Assembly (NCBI GenBank): GCA_041499035.1
Contig: JBGQJK010000020.1
Span: 1 to 18,286, forward strand
Direction of reading: 5' to 3'
Length of the DNA: 18,286 nt
From: DATFUL01 sp041499035
GTDB taxonomy: Bacteria; Patescibacteriota; Microgenomatia; UBA8517
A program made the position numbers and the translations under genes. The notes under the pieces are model-generated. The model did not search any database, was not told where the DNA came from, and saw nothing but the letters and a program-made list of their open reading frames with translations. Shown one piece after another: positions 1 to 6,051 of this stretch (positions are counted from its first letter, which is position 1; each line of letters opens with the position of its first letter).

Positions 1-292
1 AGCGCGATAACTCATTAACGTCCAGTGCAATGAACAAATCGAAGGTGTCAAGATTAACTTTACCGATATCCGTCTTTTCCTCTATTAACTCATCAGGATT
101 TAAAGGTCTAAAGTGCTCCGGAATTTCATCCACGCAGTATATTTTTGACCCGATATTTAATCTGGTCAAGATTCTAGACATTAAGATACAAGAAATCATT
201 GAATCCAAATCCGGAGATTTATGACACATTAGAAGAATGTTCTTTGCTTTTTTAATTTCTTCTAAAATTTGTTGTGACTGCGGATAATTCAT
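1..292 (-). CDS. DHH-family phosphoesterase (NrnA-like), 3' partial
   Basis: This is the N-terminal 97 residues of a protein whose gene continues off the left edge of the window. It starts MNYPQSQQILEEIKKAKNI and then shows LLMCHKSPDLDSM (about residues 20-32). That matches motif I of the DHH superfamily (HxxPDxDxxxS), in which His and Asp bind the catalytic metals. A second acidic motif, FIALDVNE (about 88-95), fits motif II. Known relatives are NrnA-type nanoRNase/pAp phosphatases and RecJ-like exonucleases; without the C-terminal DHHA1 region the substrate cannot be told. The ATG overlaps the stop of the upstream GT-C gene as ATGA, so translation is probably coupled and the gene is the third or later in the minus-strand operon that starts at 2519. 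It is unlikely to share a pathway with the glycosyltransferases. Family call is firm, subfamily is not. Confidence 0.85.
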   Translation of the reverse strand, partial: MNYPQSQQILEEIKKAKNILLMCHKSPDLDSMISCILMSRILTRLNIGSKIYCVDEIPEHFRPLNPDELIEEKTDIGKVNLDTFDLFIALDVNELSR

Positions 293-1827
293 GGTATTGA
301 ATGGACAAGCTTGTATACTATCACTCCGTCCACTTCCCAGCTACTATCTATTTTACTCCACCCAAAATTTGCAACTTCGGCTTTTGGAGAATGGGTTGGA
401 TCGCACTTTTTTTCCTCTATTTCACAGACCACAAAAAGTTGATCAACAATGGTTTTCTGATCCCACCTGTCCGCATGGAAAACTGTTGCACCGGAAAGTT
501 CCAAAAAATAACGATAGCCGTCTTCATAATTTCTTTCCGCAATGACCGCCAAATCAAACGGCCGGCTCCCGTCCTCACTTAAAATCTTAATTGAAACATC
601 TTTACTCCTTCGAAGCTGATTATTTGGCGTATTCTTTAGAGGATTTTGTGTAAGGTTTACTGCCACCAGGTAAACTACCAGCACAGCTCCTATTAACTTG
701 CCTATCTTTCCATATCCGGATACGAATGCTAAGAGAATTCCAATGATAAGGTATGGGACGGCGAACAAAAACCCAAAATAATGGTCATAAATATTTTGTT
801 TATAAAGTCCAAAACCAATTAAACCAAAGCCAAACCATGATAATAATAGATAATAAGCCGGATTAATTTTGGATAAGTTTCTCTTTCCTAACCGAACCGC
901 ATATACAATTAAGACTATTAGCCCAATACCGAACAGCGCCGCAGTAACCCTACCTGTCAAAACATCCTTACCTCCAATTAGGCTCGTATTAACCATCGTA
1001 AGCATCTCGGGTACTTTTGGAATTGCTGTCCAGGGCTTAACCGAAACCGTTGTCTGCCGAACCGTAAAGAAAGTATAAATAGCACGTGAATTCATCCAGT
1101 TGTGACGGAGATCAAAGAAGAAAAGGGGGCTCATCAAGACTATAAAAATTCCAAAACCCAAGAGTGATTTTTTTATGAACTCCTGTTTCGATTTTAAACG
1201 CCAAAAAGTTAGAACCCAAAATATGAATAATGTCGGAACCAGCAAAAGTCCTAAATAGTGGGATTGTAAGACTGCGGCAAATGAACCACCTAAAACCAAT
1301 AACCAGTTGAAATTGTGATCTTTCCATACTTTCCAGATTGAAAAAATTGAAAGGAGCGCAAAAAAAGGCATTATATTAGGGTTCCAGGACGAACGGGAAT
1401 AAAGTATTATAGTCGGGCTAATTGCGTATAGGCCGGCTCCGATAAGGCCGGCCGTTCTACCGAACCATAGGCGTCCTGCATACCAAACAAGCCAAATCGT
1501 AATAACTCCCAAAATAGCTATTTGAACAGCCGGACCGACAGGGGAAAAGCCAGCCAGGAGTAACGCAGGGGCCATCATATAGTAGTAGAGTGGGCCAAGG
1601 TACATGTTACCTATCGAAGTTCCGGGGCCTATTAGCGGCGTGTGCCCTTCAGTTAAAAGCCTTCTGACTATAATGACGTCGCGGCCTTCGTCTCCCAGAA
1701 ATGTCATATACTGGTCGATCTTATAGAGACGGCAAAAGGCACCAACTGCAAGAATTGCAAGAAGAATCCAAAATTCTAAAGGATTTTTTTTGATCCAACT
1801 CTTTAAATTTAGTGCAATTTTTTCCAC
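289..1827 (-). CDS. GT-C fold membrane glycosyltransferase (ArnT/PMT, GT39-like)
   Basis: A 512-residue polytopic membrane protein with about 11-13 hydrophobic segments. After TM1 (about 19-33) the first outer loop carries FLGDEGRD (44-50). The acidic pair is where ArnT/PMT-type GT-C enzymes keep their catalytic acidic residue, and the following GNMYLGPLYYYMMAP segment is also typical of PMT_2 proteins. A short soluble region is at the C-terminus. Enzymes of this family move a sugar from a polyprenyl-phosphate donor to a lipid, glycan or protein acceptor on the outer face of the membrane; donor and acceptor here are unknown. The GTG start at 1827 lies inside the end of the upstream GT2 gene (19-nt overlap), with no Shine-Dalgarno sequence. 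That GT2 could supply the lipid-linked donor. The stop overlaps the DHH gene start. Confidence 0.85.
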   Translation of the reverse strand: MEKIALNLKSWIKKNPLEFWILLAILAVGAFCRLYKIDQYMTFLGDEGRDVIIVRRLLTEGHTPLIGPGTSIGNMYLGPLYYYMMAPALLLAGFSPVGPAVQIAILGVITIWLVWYAGRLWFGRTAGLIGAGLYAISPTIILYSRSSWNPNIMPFFALLSIFSIWKVWKDHNFNWLLVLGGSFAAVLQSHYLGLLLVPTLFIFWVLTFWRLKSKQEFIKKSLLGFGIFIVLMSPLFFFDLRHNWMNSRAIYTFFTVRQTTVSVKPWTAIPKVPEMLTMVNTSLIGGKDVLTGRVTAALFGIGLIVLIVYAVRLGKRNLSKINPAYYLLLSWFGFGLIGFGLYKQNIYDHYFGFLFAVPYLIIGILLAFVSGYGKIGKLIGAVLVVYLVAVNLTQNPLKNTPNNQLRRSKDVSIKILSEDGSRPFDLAVIAERNYEDGYRYFLELSGATVFHADRWDQKTIVDQLFVVCEIEEKKCDPTHSPKAEVANFGWSKIDSSWEVDGVIVYKLVHSIP

Positions 1828-2519
1828 AGACGTAATAAATCTACAAAACTCTTCAGTATTACATTCAAGTTTCTTCCCGTTCCAACACCCTTGAGTCTTG
1901 GATAGTGAGTAACAGAAACCTCTTCTATTTTAAACCCGGCTCCCAGCGCTTTTATTAAGAATTCACTGCTAACAAATGCCCCTCTCTCACTCTCCAAACG
2001 CGGAATTTTGTCCACCGCTTCTCTTGAGATCAGTTTAAAACCGCAATCAATGTCGTGAACTTTTAAACCGAATAACAGAAAGACTGCAAGTTCCCAAACT
2101 TTACTGGTAATGATTTTAAACTTCGAAACCTGACGCTTTTTATAATAGCCGATCACTATATCTGCATCTGTTGCTTTCTGTTTTTCTAAAAATCTTGTGA
2201 TTTCACTAAAATCAAACTGTCCGTCCGAATCTATGAACGCGATCCATTTATATTTTGAGTTATATAATCCAGACGCCAGTGTTGCCCCATAACCTCTGTT
2301 TTTATCGTGATTAACAAGTCTAATTCTATTGTCATTTTTTTGTAAATCTTTAACAATTTCCTTAGTAGTATCCGTTGAGCCATCATTAACAACAATGACT
2401 TCCCATTTTGGCGTCAGCCCCAAAAGCACCTTCCTGGTTTTGACAACTACACCCTTTATACTGCCTTCCTCATTGAACGTTGGCAAAAATACGGAAAGTT
2501 CCGATATTTGGCTCATCAT
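1809..2519 (-). CDS. GT2 glycosyltransferase, dolichyl-phosphate mannose synthase-like
   Basis: A 236-residue soluble GT-A fold enzyme. Visible motifs are LSVFLPTFNEEGSI (8-21), VVNDGSTD (43-50, nucleotide binding), NRGYGATLASG (74-84) and FIDSDGQFD (95-103, the metal-binding DxD), followed by DIDCGFKLISREAV. This order is that of the DPM1/polyprenyl-phosphate sugar synthase branch of GT2, which transfers a hexose from NDP-sugar to a polyprenyl phosphate at the inner membrane face. It has no C-terminal membrane helices, unlike the second GT2 in this window. Its 3' end overlaps the GT-C gene, which suggests a donor-making/donor-using pair. Two adjacent ATGs (2519, 2516) are possible. The first is chosen because an extended -10 box ends exactly 6 nt upstream. 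Confidence 0.88.
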   Translation of the reverse strand: MMSQISELSVFLPTFNEEGSIKGVVVKTRKVLLGLTPKWEVIVVNDGSTDTTKEIVKDLQKNDNRIRLVNHDKNRGYGATLASGLYNSKYKWIAFIDSDGQFDFSEITRFLEKQKATDADIVIGYYKKRQVSKFKIITSKVWELAVFLLFGLKVHDIDCGFKLISREAVDKIPRLESERGAFVSSEFLIKALGAGFKIEEVSVTHYPRLKGVGTGRNLNVILKSFVDLLRLWKKLH

Positions 2520-2525
2520 GCCTAA

Positions 2526-2534
2526 AGTCTAGCA
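2526..2534 (-). promoter_or_regulatory. Extended -10 promoter for the GT2/GT-C/DHH operon
   Basis: Read on the minus strand the sequence is TGC-TAGACT (TGn plus hexamer), followed by 6 nt (TTAGGC) and then the ATG at 2519. With the usual 6-7 nt from -10 to +1, transcription would begin at the start codon, giving a leaderless mRNA. No convincing -35 box is visible, as is common for extended -10 promoters. Confidence 0.5.
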
Positions 2535-2550
2535 TAGTTTGGGTCTTGCG

Positions 2551-2559
2551 TGTTAATAT
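2551..2559 (+). promoter_or_regulatory. Extended -10 promoter for the PIG-V-like gene
   Basis: The sequence TGT-TAATAT is followed by 6 nt (TGAGGT) and the GTG start codon at 2566, so the predicted +1 falls on the start codon. The GAGG at 2561-2564 is only 1 nt from GTG, too close to act as a Shine-Dalgarno sequence, which further favours leaderless translation. Confidence 0.5.
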
Positions 2560-2565
2560 TGAGGT

Positions 2566-3720
2566 GTGAAAGAAACTCTAAGAAAACTCTTTTTTGTTGG
2601 TCTTTTTTCGTTAATTCCGACAATTTTAATATGGCTGCCCTTTTTCCTTCGGATTCCCGTATTTTGGAGCATCCCCCTTCCGGTTAACGGTCTGGCCACG
2701 ATTGTTGCCAACTATGACGGGCCGCTTTATTTGGTTGTTGCCAAAACTTTATACAACAAAACCGCAATCGAAACAGGCTTCCAGTTTCCCCTGTCCGTTG
2801 AGTACTACACAGCACATTTTCCGCTCTTCCCGCTTTTGATCAAGTTTGTTGGAACTATCACCAATTATCCTTATGCCATGCTGATTGTCACACTCTTATC
2901 AAGCATTCTGGCGATCTATTTCTTCCAAAAACTAATTTCCGACTATGTTGAGCCAAAAGATGTTAAATTTTTAACGTTTCTCTTTGCGATTTTTCCCGCC
3001 CGCTGGCTGATAGTCCGTTCAACCGGTTCCGCTGACCCGCTTTTTGTAGGTGCAATCATCGCTTCTGTTTATTTTTTTAAAAGCAAAAAATATTTATTAG
3101 CCGGAGTTTGGGGGCTCCTCGCGCAATTGACAAAGTCCCCCGGAATATTACTCTTTATTTCCTATGTTCTGGTTCTAGCCATACCAATTATTAAGAACGG
3201 ACTTGGCAAAACCACTCAATGGGTGGAGCTCAACATTAAAAAGACTTATCCAATATTCTTAATCCCCCTGGGCCTTCTGTCGGTTTTCAGTCTCTATTAT
3301 TTTGTTCAAGGTAATTTCTGGACTTATTTCCATTCCGGTGACAATATTCATTTATTTTTTCTACCTTTCCAAATCTTTAATTATTCTGCACCATGGGTAG
3401 GAACTTTTTGGCTGGAAGAAGTTATTTTTATTTATATGATAGGAGCGGTCGGAGTTTACAGGCTCTTTGCGAAGAAAGAATATGAAATTGCTATTTTCTC
3501 TGGAATTTTCTTTGCTCTGACACTATTCATCGCACACAGAGACTTGATGAGGTATTCACTACCGCTTATGCCTTTCTTGTATGTGGCGTTTGCGGATGTG
3601 TTGGTCAAAAAAGAATTCAAGATTGCCGCAATGGTTATCGTTATCCCAATTTATCTTTTTTCTCTGGCCTTCATTTCCCAGAACGTGATGCCTATCAGTA
3701 ATTGGGCGCCATTCCTCTAA
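2566..3720 (+). CDS. PIG-V/GT76-like membrane mannosyltransferase (GT-C)
   Basis: A 384-residue polytopic membrane protein with about 9-10 TM segments starting at residue 8. The first outer loop has ANYDGPLYLVVAKTLY (48-63), matching the WDGxxYLxIA type motif of Gpi18/PIG-V-like transferases with the key Asp at 51, and then HFPLFPLLIKFVG (84-96), matching the FPLYPLL motif of that family. Known relatives transfer mannose from a polyprenyl-phosphate-mannose donor; the bacterial acceptor is not known. The GTG start is chosen from its position 6 nt after an extended -10 box and from the N-terminus MKETLRKLFFVG, a normal positively charged lead into TM1. It is divergent from the GT2/GT-C operon, so the two units may be co-regulated. 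A 25-nt palindrome follows the stop by 6 nt. Confidence 0.8.
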   Translation: MKETLRKLFFVGLFSLIPTILIWLPFFLRIPVFWSIPLPVNGLATIVANYDGPLYLVVAKTLYNKTAIETGFQFPLSVEYYTAHFPLFPLLIKFVGTITNYPYAMLIVTLLSSILAIYFFQKLISDYVEPKDVKFLTFLFAIFPARWLIVRSTGSADPLFVGAIIASVYFFKSKKYLLAGVWGLLAQLTKSPGILLFISYVLVLAIPIIKNGLGKTTQWVELNIKKTYPIFLIPLGLLSVFSLYYFVQGNFWTYFHSGDNIHLFFLPFQIFNYSAPWVGTFWLEEVIFIYMIGAVGVYRLFAKKEYEIAIFSGIFFALTLFIAHRDLMRYSLPLMPFLYVAFADVLVKKEFKIAAMVIVIPIYLFSLAFISQNVMPISNWAPFL

Positions 3721-3726
3721 CCTTCT

Positions 3727-3751
3727 CGAACTTTCTTTAAAAGAAAGTTCG
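3727..3751. repeat. Perfect 25-nt palindrome after the PIG-V-like gene
   Basis: The left arm CGAACTTTCTTT and right arm AAAGAAAGTTCG are perfectly complementary around a single central A. As RNA this could form a stem of about 10 bp with a 5-nt loop. It begins 6 nt after the stop codon at 3720. No T-run follows on either strand, so a standard intrinsic terminator is not shown. A transcript-end stabiliser or a protein-binding palindrome are alternatives. Confidence 0.6.
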
Positions 3752-3826
3752 GCAATGAATTAAACAAACGCAAATGCATGGGTTCAGACAGGAAAAACAG
3801 ACTAATTATGTACAATGGAGATCGCG

Positions 3827-4021
3827 ATGATCTGGAGAAGAAAAGATATTATGATGAGATTCCAGGGAAAAAGATGTCCTGAGGGTCATGTATCACTCTT
3901 TCCTAGAGGTACTTGCAAGGATTGTCAAGTCAATACTAGCGAAGCAGCGAATGGGACTATATTTGAAGCAAATAAAGCTGTCATTTCTTTGCCCAGGGAA
4001 GTTTCCACGTCTTCCAGATGA
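3827..4021 (+). CDS. Possible small zinc-finger-like protein
   Basis: A 64-residue reading frame of unknown identity. It contains GKRCPEGHVSLFPRGTCKDC (about residues 14-33), with spacing C-x3-H-x9-C-x2-C, which could bind zinc and resembles half of a DUF35-like zinc ribbon. The N-terminus is basic (MIWRRKD) and the C-terminal half is plain. ATGs at 3815, 3827, 3863 and 3866 are possible. The one at 3827 lies 10 nt after TACAAT (3811-3816), a possible -10 box. It overlaps the convergent GT2-GtrA gene by 41 nt. It fills most of an otherwise empty 260-nt gap (3721-3980). The finger is the only real support, so treat it as tentative. Confidence 0.38.
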   Translation: MIWRRKDIMMRFQGKRCPEGHVSLFPRGTCKDCQVNTSEAANGTIFEANKAVISLPREVSTSSR

Positions 4022-5129
4022 AAAGGTTATAAACAACGTAGTTGTAAGGAACAATTACAACTATTAGAGCGAATAGTAGTGCACCTAAATGAACTAATGA
4101 GGTGTCTCCAAACAGTTTTGATGCACCGGAAACAATCAACGGCTGTACTATAACAGCAAAAAGTGATGAAACATTAAATTTAACAAATTGCGGGATGATA
4201 TCACCAACCTTGTTGATAGTTTTATCTTTGAAAGTCCAGATATTATTGAAGATGAAATTCGATATAATAGCAGCTTCTGTTGCAAAAAGCGTGGCAAAAT
4301 AAGTAGAAAGTCCGAGGCGCTTGAGAAGTTCAAGACCCAAGTAATTAACCACAAAACCCGTAAAACCTACTATTCCGAATTTAATAAATCTGATTTTGTC
4401 CTGAATCCCGAGAATTATTGCAACCTTAAAACTAGCAATAGTTTCCTTTGTATTAAACTTTGAGATATCTTTTGTTCTTGCGGCAAAAGCTAGAGGGACC
4501 TCCACAATTTTCTTAGCATGTTTTGTCGTAAGGTAGAACAAATGAACCTTATGGGCAAACCTCCTGAGCTCCATCAAATGTTCCAAATCAATCTGGTCCA
4601 TCACTCCCTTCACACGGGTTAATCTAAACCCGGTTGTCATATCATGAAACTGGGGTTTAAGAAAGACAACTCTTATAAACATATTTCCAAAATAGCTTAC
4701 CAACTTTCTAAAAGGGGCCCAGCTTTTGGGAACCGATCCTCCTTTTATATAGCGGCTGCCGATTACATAATCAGCGCCATTTTTATAGGCCGCAACCATT
4801 GGAATTACAAAAGGCGGTGGGTGCTGGAAGTCCGCATCCATTTCCATTACGGCATCTGCCTGTAGTTTATGCATCGCATACTCAAAACCCCTGACGTAAG
4901 CCCAACCTAAACCTTCACGCTGTTTTTGAACCAAGTGCAGATTTTTATATTTTGAAGTGAGTTTTTTAACAATATCACCCGTTCCGTCAGGGGAAAAATC
5001 GTCGACAACCAGAAGGTGCATCTCCACCCCGTTAATTTCGGGAAAAACTTTGTCAAAAAGCTCGTGTACCATCGGCTCAATGTTGGTAGCTTCGTTATAA
5101 GCCGGCATTACAATAACAACTTTGTCCAT
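3981..5129 (-). CDS. GT2 polyprenyl-phosphate sugar synthase fused to GtrA domain
   Basis: A two-domain protein of 382 residues. Residues 1-240 are a DPM1-like GT2: VVIVMPAYNEATNI (4-17), VVDDFSPDGTGD (41-52), EMDADFQHPP (96-105, with the DxD) and HDMTTGFRL. Residues about 246-380 form a four-helix GtrA-like membrane domain (IRFIKFGIVGFTGFVVNY, FNNIWTFKD, VPYNYVVYNLFIWK). GT2-GtrA proteins make a polyprenyl-phosphate sugar and may help flip it; the sugar is not readable here. The reading frame is open upstream to 5261, but that part runs antisense through trmD and precedes the canonical MDKVVIVMPAYNE start, so the ATG at 5129 is chosen. A TATCAT box lies 8 nt upstream of it. It is divergent from trmD and convergent with the small frame at 3827. 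Confidence 0.9.
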   Translation of the reverse strand: MDKVVIVMPAYNEATNIEPMVHELFDKVFPEINGVEMHLLVVDDFSPDGTGDIVKKLTSKYKNLHLVQKQREGLGWAYVRGFEYAMHKLQADAVMEMDADFQHPPPFVIPMVAAYKNGADYVIGSRYIKGGSVPKSWAPFRKLVSYFGNMFIRVVFLKPQFHDMTTGFRLTRVKGVMDQIDLEHLMELRRFAHKVHLFYLTTKHAKKIVEVPLAFAARTKDISKFNTKETIASFKVAIILGIQDKIRFIKFGIVGFTGFVVNYLGLELLKRLGLSTYFATLFATEAAIISNFIFNNIWTFKDKTINKVGDIIPQFVKFNVSSLFAVIVQPLIVSGASKLFGDTSLVHLGALLFALIVVIVPYNYVVYNLFIWKTWKLPWAKK

Positions 5130-5137
5130 ACAATTAA

Positions 5138-5143
5138 ATGATA
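5138..5143 (-). promoter_or_regulatory. -10 box (TATCAT) for the GT2-GtrA gene
   Basis: On the minus strand TATCAT is followed by 8 nt (TTAATTGT) and the ATG at 5129. It overlaps the trmD -10 element on the other strand by 5 bp, so polymerase can hardly occupy both at once. No TGn extension is present and no clear -35 is seen. Confidence 0.35.
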
Positions 5144-5147
5144 CAAT
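5139..5147 (+). promoter_or_regulatory. Extended -10 promoter for trmD
   Basis: TGA-TACAAT is followed by 6 nt (ATGCTC) and then the ATG at 5154, the canonical TrmD start. The predicted +1 is the start codon itself. An ATG at 5148 would lie upstream of +1, so the promoter argues against it as the start. Confidence 0.5.
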
Positions 5148-5153
5148 ATGCTC

Positions 5154-5798
5154 ATGAAAATTGATATTCTCACTCTTTTCCCGGAAATGTTTAAGGGGCC
5201 CTTTGATGCTTCGATTATTAAACGTGCCGAGAGCCGGGATTTGATCAAAGTTGAAGTCCACGATCTCAGGAAATGGGGTGAGGGTGAGCGGAAAAATGTT
5301 GATGATAGGCCGTATGGCGGCGGTCCCGGCATGTTATTAAGAGTAGATATTTTGGATGCCGCAATTTCCGATTTCCAACTTCCAATTTCCAATAAAAACA
5401 AAAGGAAAATAATCCTATTGGACGCAACTGGGAAAAGATTTACCCAACAAAAGGCTATTGAACTGTCAAAATTGGATTATCTAGTTCTAATCGCCGGGCA
5501 TTATGAAGGAGTTGACCATCGGGTTCATGAAGAGTTAGTTGATGAAGTAATTTCCATAGGCGATTATGTTTTAACGGGGGGTGAAATTCCGGCAATGGTA
5601 ATTGTCGACTCGGTAATTCGTCTTATCCCGGGGGTTTTGGGTAAGGACGAATCTTCAATGGACGAATCACACAAAGAACCGGGGTATCTGGAATATCCAC
5701 AGTACACCAGACCGGAGGATTACAAAGGCCACAAGGTCCCCAAGGTCCTACTTTCCGGCAACCACGCCGAAATTGACAAGTGGAGGAAGACACGATAA
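5154..5798 (+). CDS. trmD: tRNA (guanine-N1)-methyltransferase TrmD
   Basis: TrmD methylates G37 of tRNAs that have G at position 36, using S-adenosylmethionine, and prevents +1 frameshifting. The protein begins MKIDILTLFPEMF, the family's usual N-terminus, and carries the knot motifs DRPYGGGPGM (51-60), GHYEGVDHRV (115-124), SIGDYVLTGGEIPAM (134-148), RLIPGVLG (156-163), YPQYTRP (181-187) and LLSGNHAEIDKWR (199-211). It has 214 residues against about 230-255 in the family: it stops right after the NHAEIxxWR motif and lacks the usual C-terminal helical tail. Residues about 70-80 are encoded by a short TTTCCAA-type repeat. trmD normally sits with rpsP, rimM and rplS; here it stands alone, divergent from a glycosyltransferase. 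The start at 5154 is preferred over 5148 from homology and promoter position. Confidence 0.96.
   Translation: MKIDILTLFPEMFKGPFDASIIKRAESRDLIKVEVHDLRKWGEGERKNVDDRPYGGGPGMLLRVDILDAAISDFQLPISNKNKRKIILLDATGKRFTQQKAIELSKLDYLVLIAGHYEGVDHRVHEELVDEVISIGDYVLTGGEIPAMVIVDSVIRLIPGVLGKDESSMDESHKEPGYLEYPQYTRPEDYKGHKVPKVLLSGNHAEIDKWRKTR
5363..5393 (+). repeat. TTTCCAA-type short tandem repeat inside trmD
   Basis: Degenerate units (ATTTCCG, ATTTCCAA, CTTCCAA, TTTCCAA) follow one another within 31 nt, in frame in trmD, and encode the segment around ISDFQLPISN. The position is a variable loop between the PYGGGPGM motif and the KIILL strand. The composition differs from the flanking coding sequence. Repeats of this form often behave as dispersed elements in bacterial genomes, but only this copy is noticed in the window. 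Confidence 0.5.
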
Positions 5799-5811
5799 GA
5801 TCTCCAAGTTT

Positions 5812-6051
5812 ATGGGGGAAAAACTCAGGCCAGTCATTAACTGCCTAGCATGCGCGGAAACCAGACAGGAACCATTTTTTTCGAACCTATCTAAAATCTC
5901 CTTTGCATGCACAAGATTTAGACCAAAAGACGGAGTAGTTTTTTCAACTAACGGGTGTACACCGAAGGTTCCTCTCCAAATGATCAACGAAGATCAACTT
6001 GTATGTCTAAGCGAGTTTTGTAGCAAGGTTAAGTCAAACGGACACGTTTAG
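5812..6051 (+). CDS. Possible small cysteine-rich protein downstream of trmD
   Basis: A 79-residue reading frame of unknown family beginning MGEKLRPVINCLACAETRQE. Six cysteines appear, including CLAC near residues 11-14 and CLSEFC near the C-terminus, so metal binding is possible but unproven. It begins 13 nt after the trmD stop and could be read from the trmD transcript. TAAGAT, which overlaps the trmD stop, is 10 nt upstream and could be a weak -10. It ends by overlapping the convergent rfbD gene by 4 nt. No signal peptide, TM helix or known domain is seen. A minus-strand frame covers much of the same DNA, but it lacks an ATG start and overlaps trmD antisense. If this frame is not real, the gap 5799-6047 holds no gene. 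Confidence 0.4.
   Translation: MGEKLRPVINCLACAETRQEPFFSNLSKISFACTRFRPKDGVVFSTNGCTPKVPLQMINEDQLVCLSEFCSKVKSNGHV

Noticed and set aside
30..224. Plus-strand open frame of 64 codons
   Set aside because: It is antisense to the DHH phosphoesterase, whose minus-strand translation has clear family motifs.
3727..3751. Palindrome as a standard intrinsic terminator
   Set aside because: No T-run follows the hairpin on either strand.
5130..5261. 44-residue N-terminal extension of the GT2-GtrA protein
   Set aside because: It runs antisense through trmD, precedes the canonical start MDKVVIVMPAYNE and lies upstream of the likely promoter.
5748..5987. Minus-strand frame of 79 codons across the end of trmD
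   Set aside because: It has no ATG at its start (TTG only), is antisense to conserved trmD sequence and shows no family features.
5941..6000. Short palindrome GGTGTACACC and a weak TGATC/GATCA stem as an rfbD operon terminator
   Set aside because: Stems are 5 bp and no T-run follows on the minus strand; too weak to call.
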